Shown here: positions 8,499 through 19,159 of the stretch, piece by piece
Layout: the number at the start of each line of letters is the position of its first letter
Position numbering within the stretch: the first letter of the stretch is position 1
Source: Archangium gephyra
GTDB taxonomy: Bacteria > Myxococcota > Myxococcia > Myxococcales > Myxococcaceae
Length of the DNA stretch: 64,000 nucleotides
NCBI GenBank assembly: GCA_003243425.1
Contig: QFQP01000008.1
Location: forward strand, 172,113 to 236,112
Direction of reading: 5' to 3'
The notes under the pieces: generated by a model
The model's input: only the letters and a program-made list of their open reading frames with translations
Databases searched by the model: none
Told to the model about the DNA's origin: nothing
Made by a program: the position numbers and the translations under genes

Positions 8499-9020
8499 TC
8501 ACTCCTTGCGAGACAACACGATCCACACCCCGAACCCGATCGCCACCACCAGCGCGCCGATGCCCAGAACCCAGCTCACCCAGCGCGGAAAACCTTCGGG
8601 CTCCACGTCGAACACGCCGCGAACCACCTTGTGGTGCGTGCTGTTCCACCCGATTTCGAAGCGGTACTTGCCCGGCTCGTCGACGGTCATCGACGTCACC
8701 CAGGCCTTCTGGCCTGCCTTGCGGTGCACCGTCTGACTCTGCGTAGACCCCATGTCCGAGAGGCGCCGCACCGAGTACGTCAGCGGCCCGTCGAAGTCAG
8801 GGCCCGACAGCGGCTGCAACGACGCCGAGATCTCGAACGGCTTGCCGGCCTGCACCGGCGCGCTGATCGCCCCGCGGAGCGCCTCTTCGGCGTCGGTCCA
8901 ATGGAGGCTGTACACGGCGCCGGCCCGCTTGATGTCCATGACCGTCAACGGGTTCTCTCCCGCGCGCACATCGACCGGCAGCTGAGCGGTGACGGCGAGC
9001 ACCGTCGCGAGGAGGACCAT
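8499..9020 (-). CDS. Secreted protein with C-terminal membrane anchor, unknown family
   Basis: A 173-residue protein with an N-terminal signal peptide (MVLLATVLAVTAQ), a predicted beta-sandwich-like region of about 110 residues, and a C-terminal membrane helix (WVLGIGALVVAIGFGVWIVL) ending in SRKE. The globular part would therefore be periplasmic, tethered at its C-terminus. No family is recognised. It is the first gene of the chain leading into rsmB, RDD and SpoIIM, and its 3' end supplies the ribosome-binding site of the rsmB-like gene. A 233-base divergent spacer separates it from the kinase gene at 9254. Confidence 0.7.
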   Translation of the reverse strand: MVLLATVLAVTAQLPVDVRAGENPLTVMDIKRAGAVYSLHWTDAEEALRGAISAPVQAGKPFEISASLQPLSGPDFDGPLTYSVRRLSDMGSTQSQTVHRKAGQKAWVTSMTVDEPGKYRFEIGWNSTHHKVVRGVFDVEPEGFPRWVSWVLGIGALVVAIGFGVWIVLSRKE

Positions 9021-9253
9021 GCGAACCGTGCTTCTACGCGTCGATCGCCGACTTTCACAGTCTCAATGCGCGGAACTGGCCGAGATCACGACAGAAATCG
9101 CACGCCGGTGGACCTTCCGGGCGGTCAACGCGCGTCAATGAGCGGCAGGCTGCCCGACCGGGGGCGTTTCGCTCGGTAAGCATTCAAGAACATTGTGATT
9201 CCAGTCGCTCGTCCGTACGATGCGCACCCGCTGTTTCCAGTGCCTCCCCCGCG

Positions 9254-11404
9254 ATGACTCAAGCCTTCGGCAACTACCAGCTCGTCAAGAAGCTCGCGAC
9301 CGGTGGCATGGCCGAAGTGTGGCTCGCCAAGCAGACCGGCATCGAAGGCTTCAACCGTCACGTCGTCGTGAAACGAATTCTTCCGCACCTCGCGGAGGAC
9401 CCTGAGTTCGTTCAGATGTTCCTGAACGAGGCCAAGATCGCCTCGCGCTTCAACCACCCCAACATCGCGCAGATCTACGACCTGGGTGAAAAAGACGGCC
9501 AGTACTTCATCGCCATGGAGTTCATCCACGGCGAGGACCTGGGGCGCGTCATGCGCCGCGCCTGGAGCACCGGCCAATGGGTGGCGCGGCACATCGCCCT
9601 GCGCATCGTCGCCGACTCGTGCCAGGGCCTCTATTACGCGCACACGCGCAACGACGAGATGGGCCGGCCGCTGCGCGTGGTGCACCGCGACATCTCGCCG
9701 CAGAACATCCTCATCAGCTTCGACGGCGCGGTGAAGGTCGTCGACTTCGGCATCGCCAAGGCCAGCGATCAGGTCAGCATGACCAAGTCGGGCGCCATCA
9801 AGGGCAAGTTCGCCTACATGGCGCCGGAGCAGGCCGCCGGAAAACCGCTCGACGCGCGCAGCGACGTCTTCGCGTTGGGCCTGGTGCTGTACGAGCTCGT
9901 CACCGGCGTTCGCCCGCTCAAGCGCGACTCGGAGCTCGCCACGCTGCAGGCCGCGTTGGAATGCAAGATCGACCCGCCGTCGGCCGTCGCCGAGGTACCC
10001 GCCGAGCTCGATGAGATCGTCATGCGCGCGCTCGCGAAGGCGCCCGACGATCGCTACACCGACGCCCGCGAGTTCCAGCGGTCGCTCGAGCAGTTCCTGC
10101 TCCATTCCAAGGAGCTGTCGACCAGCGCCGAGGTCTCGGAGTTGATGGCCGCGCTGTTCGCCGATCGCCTCGGTGAAGAGGCCCGCCTCGGCGCGCCGAA
10201 CCCGTCGACCGAGTCGTCGACCAGCAACCCGATTCCTCCGTCGTACAGCGCCGCGCCCGAGTCGGTGACGCAGCCTCCGCCCAGGCCCGCGTCGCGACCG
10301 CCACCGCCACCGCCACCGCCGTCGTCGAACCGCGACCACGTGCGTGCGTCGCCCAGCCTCACGCTCGACGAAGACGCGCTGGCCGAAGAGCTGCCGGTCG
10401 AAGAAGACGAGAACGGCGTCGAGCTGCGCGGCGGCTACGAGTTGCCCGCGGGCACCGTGGTGCCGAGCCGCCGCTACAGCAACGGCCCGACGCGCCGGCC
10501 TGAAGCCACGATGGCTGCGCGGCCGTCACGCCCCGAGGTGCGCAGCGACATGACGGCTGAAGAGCTGCCGCCCGCGCGTCAGCCCGCCAAACGCCGCAAC
10601 ACGGGCATGGCCAGCGCGGTGTCCGACGAAGAGCTCGAGCCGCGCCGTCGCCCCACGGGTCAACTCAAGCGCCGCCCTTCGACCGCGGCCATGCCTGAAG
10701 CACCGCCGAGGCGCTCGCGGCCCAACGTGCCGGTTTCAGACGACATGGCGCAGCGCCCGTCGGCGGACGGCATCTCGAAGCTGGTCGACGTCAAGGAGCT
10801 CAAGGCGCGTCAGGCCTCGCGGCTCAAGGCGCTCATCGCGGTGCTGGTGCTGATCGGCATGCTGGGCGTGCTCTTCGTGTACCGCGATCAGCTCGGGCAG
10901 CTGCTGAAGACCAGCAGCCTCGCTGAAGACGGCGTGCCGCTCCGGTTGACGGTGCTGACCAACCCGCCCACGGAGGTCACCATCGAGCCGGGTCCCAATG
11001 CGCGCGGTCGCCGCCCGTTGGAGCTCGGCCGTACGCCCATCGAAGCCACCTCGGGCGCGTTCGCCGGGGACACCGTGGTGCTGCTCAACCGCGATCGCGG
11101 CCTGCGCTGGGAAGAGACGCTCAACTACGGCGAGCCGAACTCGGTGCAGAAGATCGACAAGGTCTTCAAAGAGTCTGCCGTGCGCTTCAAGGTCAAGCCC
11201 AACCTGAAGGACGCGAGCATCTGGCGAGGCCCCATCAAGATCGGTCAGGCCAACGTGGGCCTGCTCCTGTACCCGGGCGTGCACAAGCTCGAGGTGCACT
11301 CCGACGCGCTGGAAGCGCCCTTCGAGTTCGACGTCACCTTCACGGAAGGCGCGGCCAACATCGACTGGCCGGTCGACGTGACACCCAACCTGAAGAAGAA
11401 GTAG
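9254..11404 (+). CDS. Ser/Thr protein kinase with transmembrane segment and extracytoplasmic C-terminus
   Basis: A 716-residue Hanks-type kinase. The kinase domain (about residues 5-285) is complete: glycine loop KLATGGMAEVW, VVVKRI lysine, VHRDISPQNIL catalytic loop, VVDFGIAKA magnesium loop and YMAPEQ. A disordered Pro/Arg-rich linker of about 230 residues follows, including a poly-Pro run, then a membrane helix at about 525-541 and a C-terminal domain of about 165 residues with PEGA-like beta strands. Such kinases signal from envelope to cytoplasm in myxobacteria; substrates are unknown. The gene stands alone, with the Fe-S carrier gene 41 bases downstream. Confidence 0.93.
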   Translation: MTQAFGNYQLVKKLATGGMAEVWLAKQTGIEGFNRHVVVKRILPHLAEDPEFVQMFLNEAKIASRFNHPNIAQIYDLGEKDGQYFIAMEFIHGEDLGRVMRRAWSTGQWVARHIALRIVADSCQGLYYAHTRNDEMGRPLRVVHRDISPQNILISFDGAVKVVDFGIAKASDQVSMTKSGAIKGKFAYMAPEQAAGKPLDARSDVFALGLVLYELVTGVRPLKRDSELATLQAALECKIDPPSAVAEVPAELDEIVMRALAKAPDDRYTDAREFQRSLEQFLLHSKELSTSAEVSELMAALFADRLGEEARLGAPNPSTESSTSNPIPPSYSAAPESVTQPPPRPASRPPPPPPPPSSNRDHVRASPSLTLDEDALAEELPVEEDENGVELRGGYELPAGTVVPSRRYSNGPTRRPEATMAARPSRPEVRSDMTAEELPPARQPAKRRNTGMASAVSDEELEPRRRPTGQLKRRPSTAAMPEAPPRRSRPNVPVSDDMAQRPSADGISKLVDVKELKARQASRLKALIAVLVLIGMLGVLFVYRDQLGQLLKTSSLAEDGVPLRLTVLTNPPTEVTIEPGPNARGRRPLELGRTPIEATSGAFAGDTVVLLNRDRGLRWEETLNYGEPNSVQKIDKVFKESAVRFKVKPNLKDASIWRGPIKIGQANVGLLLYPGVHKLEVHSDALEAPFEFDVTFTEGAANIDWPVDVTPNLKKK

Positions 11405-11445
11405 CCCGGTTGCCCGGGCCAAACGCCCCGTTATAGAGGTTGAAC

Positions 11446-11829
11446 ATGGACACCACCGCCGTTGCCGTCACGTCGTCGCCTGTCGCCAGCTCCTCCGAGG
11501 CTCCTTCCATGACGCTCACTGAGCGCGCGGTGGCCCAGGTCAAGCAGGTCATCGCCGAACAGAAGCTCGACGGTCACTTCCTCACGGTGCGCGTGGTGCC
11601 CGCTGGCTGCAGCGGCCTCGGCTACGACCTCAACCTGATCGACAAGAGCAAAGACGGCGATCTGGTGTGGGAGCAGGACGGCGTGAAGATCTGCACCGAC
11701 GCCATGTCGCTGCAGTACTTGAAGGGCACCGTCGTCGATTACCACTCGAGCACCACGGCTTCGGGCTTCAAGTTCGAGAACCCCAACGCCAAGTCGTCGT
11801 GCGGCTGTGGTTCTTCGTTCAGCGCCTGA
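11446..11829 (+). CDS. A-type iron-sulfur carrier (HesB/IscA family)
   Basis: A 127-residue A-type scaffold/carrier that delivers Fe-S clusters to apoproteins. The three ligand cysteines are present: GCSGLGYDL in the middle and SSCGCGSSF at the C-terminus. An N-terminal extension of about 22 Ser/Thr/Ala-rich residues precedes the family core (MTLTERAVAQVKQVI). The ATG at 11446 is preceded by AGAGG at optimal distance; a TTG six bases earlier is unlikely. It is not next to other isc or suf genes, so its exact role (IscA, ErpA or HesB type) is undecided. Confidence 0.92.
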   Translation: MDTTAVAVTSSPVASSSEAPSMTLTERAVAQVKQVIAEQKLDGHFLTVRVVPAGCSGLGYDLNLIDKSKDGDLVWEQDGVKICTDAMSLQYLKGTVVDYHSSTTASGFKFENPNAKSSCGCGSSFSA

Positions 11830-11844
11830 TTCCGGTTCACGTTC

Positions 11845-12483
11845 GTGCGTTCACTGCTCGGGGCCCTGGTCGTCCTCCTGTCGTCGTGCGCCACCGCGGG
11901 TGCGATCAGCGACGACGCGCGGCTCGATGATTCTGCGCGTGAGACGGCCGCCAAGAAGTCGGGTCGCGAGTGCGGCCCTGACGCGCCCGGCGACCTCGTC
12001 CTCCTCGATGCCACCACGGGTGGCTCGGTGCCGTGTTTGCCCGTCACCGTGACCGTCGGCGATTCAGACGTCTACTTTCGTGGGCTCAGCGGTCCCAGAG
12101 GCCAGGTGAAGTTGCTGGCGCCCGTGCAACGCGCCCGGCTCGTGGCGGTCGCTGACGGCTTCGCACCATCGGAGCTCTCGAACGCCACCACCGCGAAGGA
12201 CCGCGTGCTGGAGCTCGAGCTCGCGCCCGCCGAGGGCTTCTGGCTCAAGGTGCTCGACGGCGAAGGCAACTACCTTCAAGACGTGCAGCTGACCTTCAAG
12301 CAGGGCGCCGACGTCATCGCCCAGCTGCGCAGCAACACGCTCGCCAACGTCTTCTTCGCGGGTCGTCAGCCGTTCTCGGGTCAGCCGGTGGTCATCGAGG
12401 CCGTGGGCTTTCAGCCGGTCACCGTGAGCTCGGTGTCAGAGCTCGGTGAAGACGGCCACTCGCTCACGTTGACCCGGCAGTAG
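11845..12483 (+). CDS. Lipoprotein with carboxypeptidase-regulatory-like beta domains
   Basis: A 212-residue putative lipoprotein with GTG start. The signal ends in VLLSSC, giving a lipobox around residue 15. The mature part looks like two Ig-like or carboxypeptidase-regulatory-type beta units: one with VYFRGLSGPRGQVKLLAPV and ARLVAVADGFAP, one with WLKVLDGEGNYLQDVQLTF and VVIEAVGFQPVTV. That pattern (default value, then a body of strands, then a G-F-x-P turn) is common in secreted adhesion-type domains. No precise family or partner can be named. It starts 15 bases after the Fe-S carrier stop. Confidence 0.7.
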   Translation: MRSLLGALVVLLSSCATAGAISDDARLDDSARETAAKKSGRECGPDAPGDLVLLDATTGGSVPCLPVTVTVGDSDVYFRGLSGPRGQVKLLAPVQRARLVAVADGFAPSELSNATTAKDRVLELELAPAEGFWLKVLDGEGNYLQDVQLTFKQGADVIAQLRSNTLANVFFAGRQPFSGQPVVIEAVGFQPVTVSSVSELGEDGHSLTLTRQ

Positions 12484-12545
12484 GGCGCGTCGCGCGTCAG
12501 CCGCGTTGTTCACGACGTCAACGGTCTGGTCGCGACGGCAGTCGC

Positions 12546-14165
<1,620 letters not shown>

Positions 14166-14208
14166 GCGGGGGCCAATGCCACAGCGCGTTCCGATTCGCT
14201 ACCGGCGG

Positions 14209-16893
14209 TCAGCGGGTGTTTTCGAGAGCCGCCCGGGCGACGGGAAGCAGCGGGTCGGTCGGGGGGAGGTTCTCGGCGGCCTCGCGCAGCAGGGGCTTCA
14301 CGCGCTCGTCCTTCGGGGGCAGCGCGCGTGAGAGCCAGTAGGCCGTCGTGGCCCGCAGCGCGCTCCTCTCGGCGCGCAGCTTGAGCGCCTGCTCGAGCGC
14401 CTTCTGCGCGCCCGGCCGATCACCCAGCATCAACCGCGCTTCTCCGATGCCGGTGAGGTTGTAGGCGGTGTCGATGTGCGCATCGCCCTGACGCAGCTGG
14501 CGAATCTTGAGCGCGCGTTCGTCGAACTCGAGTGATTCCGACCACCGCTTCGCGGCTCGCCGCGCCTGGGCGAGGTTGGTCAGCGAGACGGCGAGCGAGA
14601 GTGACTCCGGCCCGTTCTGCTTTTCCTTGATCGCCACGGCGCGCAGCAGCACGCGGTCGGCTTCGGCGAGGTCGGACAAGTCGACCAGCAGCGAGCCCAG
14701 GTTGCTGAGGGTCACCGCGACGGGGAGCGACTCGGGCCCGAACGCGGCCTCCTTGATGCGCAGCGACCGCTCGAGCGCGCGCCGGGCTCCGGTGGGCGAG
14801 CCCTGCGCGTTGAGCACGTTGCCGAGGTTGTTGAGCGTGTCGGCGACCTGCGGGTGTGACGGGTCGAGCACCTGCTCCTCGATGGCGAGCGCCTGTTCGT
14901 ATTCCTGGCGCGCCTCGCCGAAGCGCCCCAACGCGCGATACGCGGCGCCGAGGTTCGAATGCGACCGCGCCACCAGTGGGTGCCGGTTGCCGAGCAGCTG
15001 CGTGCGCAGCTCGAGGGCGTTCTTGTGCGCGTCGATCGCCGCCGCGTACTGCCCGCGAAGGTGCGCGAGCACGCCCTGGTTGTTGAACAGTGAGGCCTGG
15101 AGCTCCGGCGCCGGCGCCACGCGCGCGATGGCCGACTGTGCGAAGCGCACCCAGCGTTCCGCGTCGGCAGAAGGTCCCGACAACGCTGCGAAGCCCACGC
15201 GCTCGACCCAGCCGCGTGCCTCGAGTTCATCGGCGCGCGATTCGGCCGCCGCGAGGATCGACTCTTCGGCCCATTGCTCCGCGGCCCTGGCGTCACCGAG
15301 CCGCATGCGCGCGATCGCGCCCCACAGCCGCGCCTCGGCGAAGGCCTCACGGTTCCCGTCGGCTTCGGCCTTCTCGGCCAGCTCGACCGATTGCTTCAAG
15401 GCATCGGCGTACTTTCCCGAATCGATCCGCGCCCGCACCGCCGAGAGCTGACCGCGCAGTGGCTCCGACTCGGTCGAAGGTCGGTGGGGGGGCGTCACGT
15501 TTCTGCAGCCCGCGATCGACGGCAGGGTGCTCGCCATCGTCACCGCGCGTTCGACCACGTCGGCGTCCGCGCGGAGAAACAGCTGCGTGGTGGCTTCGAG
15601 ATCGGACAGCCGCCGGCTCAGACACAACAGCTCCTGGCCGTAGCGCTCGTCGTCACCGGCGGGGCCTGCTTCGCACACCGCCTGACGCTGCGAGACCCAC
15701 TGCTGCGCATAGGCGTCGATGCGCGACTCCACGTCACGCCAGGCGGCGACCGCCCACGGCTTGTGGGTGTTGGCGAAGGAGTCCGCGGCGGCGCGCTTGA
15801 CCCCGTCGTCCCACACGCCGTTCATTCGGTCGGCGACCTGGAGACACCGCGTGCGCTCACGCCACGTGGCCAGCGCCACCAGCGCGACGGCCAGCACCGA
15901 GAGCACCACCACCGCGACGATCGCGATGCGCTGCTCACGTTGCACGCGCGTGCGCCCCAGCTGCACCAGCAACGCGCGCATGGTCTGGAACCGCTCGAGG
16001 GGCTCGTTGCGGAGCCCCTTGAGAATGAGCTGATGAATGCGGCGCGGAACCCGCGTACCCGACGGCGGCGGGCGAACGCGGTTCTGGATGATCTCCGAAG
16101 CGATGGCGCCGGGCGTCGCGCCTTCGAAGGGGCGGAACCCGTAGAGCGCTTCGTACAGCGACACACAGAAGCTGAACTCGTCGCTGCGGAAATCGGTGGG
16201 CTGGCCGTGCAACGCCTCCGGCGACATGTAGGCCGGTGTTCCCAGCATCGCGCCCGGCTGGGTGATCGTCCGCCGCGACTTCTCGTCTTTCTTCTTCGCG
16301 GCCTGACCGTGGGCGAGGCCGAAATCCATCACCCGCACACGTTCGTCGCTGCCCACGACCACGTTGTCGGGCTTGAAGTCGCGGTGCGTGATGCCCTGCG
16401 CGTGGGCGGCCACCACACCTTCACCGGCGGCGAGGAAGACCTCGAGAATGCGTTGCCACGAAGGTCTGGGCACCTGCTGCAGCCAGTCCTTGAGCGTGCG
16501 GCCTTCGATGAACTCCATCGCGAGGTACACGCGGTCGCCGGCGAGGCCGACGTCGTGCACGGTCACCACGTTGGGGTGCGCCAGCTTCGCGAGTGACTGC
16601 GCTTCACCCAACAAGCGGTGCTTGAGCTCTTCGCCGATGGCCGAGCCTTCGATGTCGGGTCGCAGCACCTTCACCGCGACCTTGCGGTCGAGCACCGGGT
16701 CCCACGCGGCGTAGACCTCGCCCATGCCTCCGGCGCCGAGCCGGTCGAGGATCACGTAGCGATCGAGCGCTTCGCCCTTCTGGATGCCGCTGGTGGTGAG
16801 GCTCGGGTCCTTCTTCTCACCGCTGACGAAGGTGTCATCGAGCTTCTGTCCGCTCGGAACCGTCTCGTCGAGGTTGTGGGGACCACCGCTCAC
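14209..16893 (-). CDS. Ser/Thr protein kinase with membrane helix and TPR domain
   Basis: An 894-residue Hanks-type kinase. The kinase domain has YVILDRLGAGGMGEVYAAWD, VAVKVL, THRDFKPDNVVV, VMDFGLA and AYMSPEALHG, all catalytic residues intact. A membrane helix (IAIVAVVVLSVLAVALVALA) follows at about residue 330; the rest is an extended helical region with at least five tetratricopeptide repeats, for example HPLVARSHSNLGAAYRALGR and HPQVADTLNNLGNVLNAQG. Kinase-TPR fusions are typical of myxobacteria. Start is ambiguous: GTG at 16893 has GGAAGG 14 bases upstream; ATG at 16923 overlaps the divergent gene's own ATG in a CATG palindrome and has no good ribosome-binding site. Confidence 0.9.
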   Translation of the reverse strand: MSGGPHNLDETVPSGQKLDDTFVSGEKKDPSLTTSGIQKGEALDRYVILDRLGAGGMGEVYAAWDPVLDRKVAVKVLRPDIEGSAIGEELKHRLLGEAQSLAKLAHPNVVTVHDVGLAGDRVYLAMEFIEGRTLKDWLQQVPRPSWQRILEVFLAAGEGVVAAHAQGITHRDFKPDNVVVGSDERVRVMDFGLAHGQAAKKKDEKSRRTITQPGAMLGTPAYMSPEALHGQPTDFRSDEFSFCVSLYEALYGFRPFEGATPGAIASEIIQNRVRPPPSGTRVPRRIHQLILKGLRNEPLERFQTMRALLVQLGRTRVQREQRIAIVAVVVLSVLAVALVALATWRERTRCLQVADRMNGVWDDGVKRAAADSFANTHKPWAVAAWRDVESRIDAYAQQWVSQRQAVCEAGPAGDDERYGQELLCLSRRLSDLEATTQLFLRADADVVERAVTMASTLPSIAGCRNVTPPHRPSTESEPLRGQLSAVRARIDSGKYADALKQSVELAEKAEADGNREAFAEARLWGAIARMRLGDARAAEQWAEESILAAAESRADELEARGWVERVGFAALSGPSADAERWVRFAQSAIARVAPAPELQASLFNNQGVLAHLRGQYAAAIDAHKNALELRTQLLGNRHPLVARSHSNLGAAYRALGRFGEARQEYEQALAIEEQVLDPSHPQVADTLNNLGNVLNAQGSPTGARRALERSLRIKEAAFGPESLPVAVTLSNLGSLLVDLSDLAEADRVLLRAVAIKEKQNGPESLSLAVSLTNLAQARRAAKRWSESLEFDERALKIRQLRQGDAHIDTAYNLTGIGEARLMLGDRPGAQKALEQALKLRAERSALRATTAYWLSRALPPKDERVKPLLREAAENLPPTDPLLPVARAALENTR

Positions 16894-16921
16894 GGCGTTT
16901 GAGTGTACCTTCCGCCGCGTC

Positions 16922-17377
16922 ATGGACTTGAAGACTTTGAAGCTGGCGACGTTGTTGCTGACCCCTGAACGTCTTGACGCCTTCGTGACGTACCAGCGCA
17001 CGATGCTCAGCGAGCTCGCGCAGCGCAGCTCGGGAGACTGGAGCGGTCGCTACGCCTTCGCCCACGGCAAGGCCCTCGCCGAGTCGAAGCTGGACCTCGT
17101 GGACTACGGAAAGTTGAAGGCCCTGGTCGGCGACTTCTGTGGCCGCCGCTCGGCGTACCAGCAGGTCAAGGCGCGCATCGACGCGGCGACCGAGAAGGAC
17201 GCCCCGCTGCTCGCACGCGCGAAGACGGAGCTGCCGAAGTTGAACGACATGTCGGCCTTCGAGGCGCGTCACGGCGCCGAGGCGCTGGCCTTGTTGCGTT
17301 CGCGTGAAGAAGAGCTCGTGAAGCTGCACCGCGAGCTCGCGCACCTCGAAGGCGGCGGTCACGTTCACATTTCCTGA
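16922..17377 (+). CDS. Conserved-looking helical protein, unknown function
   Basis: A 151-residue soluble, largely alpha-helical protein beginning MDLKTLKLATLLLTP. It has a high content of charged residues and repeated hydrophobic spacing suggesting a helical bundle or coiled coil, ending in GGGHVHIS. No family is recognised. The ATG lies 28 bases from the kinase start on the opposite strand, so the two promoters must overlap the coding sequences. Its 3' end overlaps the convergent desaturase-like gene by 13 bases. Codon use matches neighbours, supporting a real gene. Confidence 0.65.
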   Translation: MDLKTLKLATLLLTPERLDAFVTYQRTMLSELAQRSSGDWSGRYAFAHGKALAESKLDLVDYGKLKALVGDFCGRRSAYQQVKARIDAATEKDAPLLARAKTELPKLNDMSAFEARHGAEALALLRSREEELVKLHRELAHLEGGGHVHIS

Positions 17378-17997
17378 GCGCGCTCACCGACGCGCAGCTC
17401 GAAGGTGGGCAGCCACGGGCGTGCGTGGTGCGCCTCGTGAGTCACGAACAGGGTCGCCACGGTGATCCCCGCCCGCGCCATCGGCTCGGCGATGCGCAGC
17501 AGCCACGCGGGCGGCCGGTGGCTCAGCCGCGCAGCCCACAGCGGCATGGTGGCCTGACCGAGCAGCATCACCAGCACGTACTGTCGCGGCGCCAGCAGCA
17601 CCACCACGAGCACCAGCAACCACTCCGCGCTTCGCCAGCTCTTGCTGAGCAGCACGAAGAGGGTCGCTGGCGCGCGCAGCAACGCGAGCCACAGCGGCGC
17701 GTCGACGTCGCGACCTTCCATGTCGTCAGCAGCTCCGGGGTGTGCGTGATGAAAGAGGTGACTGCGGCGACCGGCGTGACCGCTGATTCCCAGCAACGCG
17801 CCGGTGATGGTGAGGGTCGCTTCGTTCATGCTCCGGGGCAGGCCGAGGTTGGCGTGCGCGGTGTCGTGAAACAGGGCGAAGGCGCCCAGAAAGAGACCTG
17901 CACTCGCGAGCCACGGCGCGTCGAAGAAGAACAGAGTGGCCGGAACCAGAAGGTGCAACGCGTGGAGCAGCAGCAGTCGCTGAGTGCGGGCGTTCAT
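17365..17997 (-). CDS. Small fatty-acid desaturase-like membrane protein
   Basis: A 210-residue membrane protein with the three histidine clusters of membrane di-iron desaturases/hydroxylases: HDTAH, HLFHH and HEAHH, in order and separated by hydrophobic helices. At 210 residues it is much shorter than typical acyl-lipid desaturases (about 300 or more), resembling short members of the family in actinobacteria and myxobacteria. It probably oxidises a lipid or hydrocarbon substrate with an electron donor encoded elsewhere. The substrate is unknown. Convergent with the preceding helical-protein gene. Confidence 0.75.
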   Translation of the reverse strand: MNARTQRLLLLHALHLLVPATLFFFDAPWLASAGLFLGAFALFHDTAHANLGLPRSMNEATLTITGALLGISGHAGRRSHLFHHAHPGAADDMEGRDVDAPLWLALLRAPATLFVLLSKSWRSAEWLLVLVVVLLAPRQYVLVMLLGQATMPLWAARLSHRPPAWLLRIAEPMARAGITVATLFVTHEAHHARPWLPTFELRVGERAQEM

Positions 17998-18127
17998 GAC
18001 GGCTGGGCAAAGCAGCCGACGTGCCGAGGCCTCGCTTCAAGGTCTTGGGTACAGGCGATGTCCACGGCGTGGGCAGCGCCGGCGCGGGAGGTGTCAACGT
18101 CGTGGGCAGCTCCCGGGGGAAGCGCTC

Positions 18128-19159
18128 ATGGCACCGCGGTTGCTGTCTGCCCTGTTCATGCACATCGCGACTGCACTGCTGTTCACCATCGGAATTCTCG
18201 GCGCCGCAGACATCTTCATCTTCCACACCATCAAGGGCCGGCTCACGCAGCGCACCGAGTGCAGAAAAGAGGTCGTGATTCACGTGCTGCGGGGCTTCGT
18301 CTACGCAGCGCAGTTCGTCGTGATTCCGAACTATCGACTGACGGGCGGGTGGTTCTGGGCGCTCGCGCTGTTGTTCGTGGTCGACGTCATCATCGCGGTG
18401 ACCGACGTGTGGGAAGAACCGAAGTCGCGCGCGAAGCAGGGTGGTCTGAGCTCGGCCGAGTACCTGATGCACATCGTGTTGTCGGTGCTGGTGGGCGCGA
18501 TGCTGCGTGAAGTGATCGCGCAGACCTGGGGCGATTGGTCGCTGCCGACCGCGATCACCGAACGCGACACGTTCAACTCGATCAGCTTCGTCATGGCCTT
18601 CGGTTCAGCGACGGTGGCGGTGTGCGAAGCCCTCGCGCTGCTCACCTCGCGGCCCCGACCGATTCACGTTCGTGTCCGCCTCGACGCGAGCGTGAAGGAG
18701 GTGTGGGAGTTCACGCAGGATCACCACCGTCACCCGGAGTGGGATCACCGCTTCAGCCACATCGAGATGCTCGAGGAGGTCATCAAGACCGGCACGCTCA
18801 TGAAGTACACGAAGCGAATCGGACCGTTTCTCATCTGCGGCATGGGCCGCTACAAACTGCACCGCCTGATGAAGCAGAGCACCTTCGAGTTCTGGAGCGA
18901 CCAACGCCTCTCGCTGATTCGTCGCGGCGTCGGGCTGTGGCTCTACAAGGAACTGCCGGACGGTCGCTGCGAGTTTTCGACGAGCTACACGTACGAGGTT
19001 CGTTGGGGCTTCGTCGGTCGAATCATCGACCTCGCGTTTCGCCCGCTCTTCCAGAAGTACACCGAGGCGAGTTTTCGCAGGCTGGCGCGCGAGCACTTCG
19101 CTGCTCCCGACGCGACGGTGCTTGGTGTCGCAGGTCGATTGCCGGAGCGCTTCGCGTGA
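18128..19159 (+). CDS. Membrane protein with C-terminal SRPBCC (START-like) domain
   Basis: A 343-residue protein. Residues 1-180 contain about four to five membrane helices (MHIATALLFTIGILGAAD, FWALALLFVVDVIIAV, YLMHIVLSVLVGAM, FVMAFGSATVAVCEALALL). Residues about 185-320 look like an SRPBCC/polyketide-cyclase-type lipid-binding fold: IHVRVRLDASVKEVWEFTQD, the HPEWDHRF loop and CEFSTSYTYEVR. The ATG at 18128 is preceded by GGGGAAG. The stop overlaps the histidine-kinase start as GTGA, so it is co-transcribed with a two-component pair and may be a sensor partner or lipid-handling target. That link is inferred from position only. Confidence 0.75.
   Translation: MAPRLLSALFMHIATALLFTIGILGAADIFIFHTIKGRLTQRTECRKEVVIHVLRGFVYAAQFVVIPNYRLTGGWFWALALLFVVDVIIAVTDVWEEPKSRAKQGGLSSAEYLMHIVLSVLVGAMLREVIAQTWGDWSLPTAITERDTFNSISFVMAFGSATVAVCEALALLTSRPRPIHVRVRLDASVKEVWEFTQDHHRHPEWDHRFSHIEMLEEVIKTGTLMKYTKRIGPFLICGMGRYKLHRLMKQSTFEFWSDQRLSLIRRGVGLWLYKELPDGRCEFSTSYTYEVRWGFVGRIIDLAFRPLFQKYTEASFRRLAREHFAAPDATVLGVAGRLPERFA

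Noticed and set aside
9021..9253. Small RNA or sigma-54 promoter in the divergent spacer before the kinase at 9254
   Set aside because: No GG/GC -24/-12 element, stem-loop with T-tract or aptamer motif could be seen.
11404..11419. Terminator hairpin GCCCGG/CCGGGC after the kinase gene
   Set aside because: Six-base stem without a T-tract, and the next gene begins 41 bases later; only weak evidence of termination.
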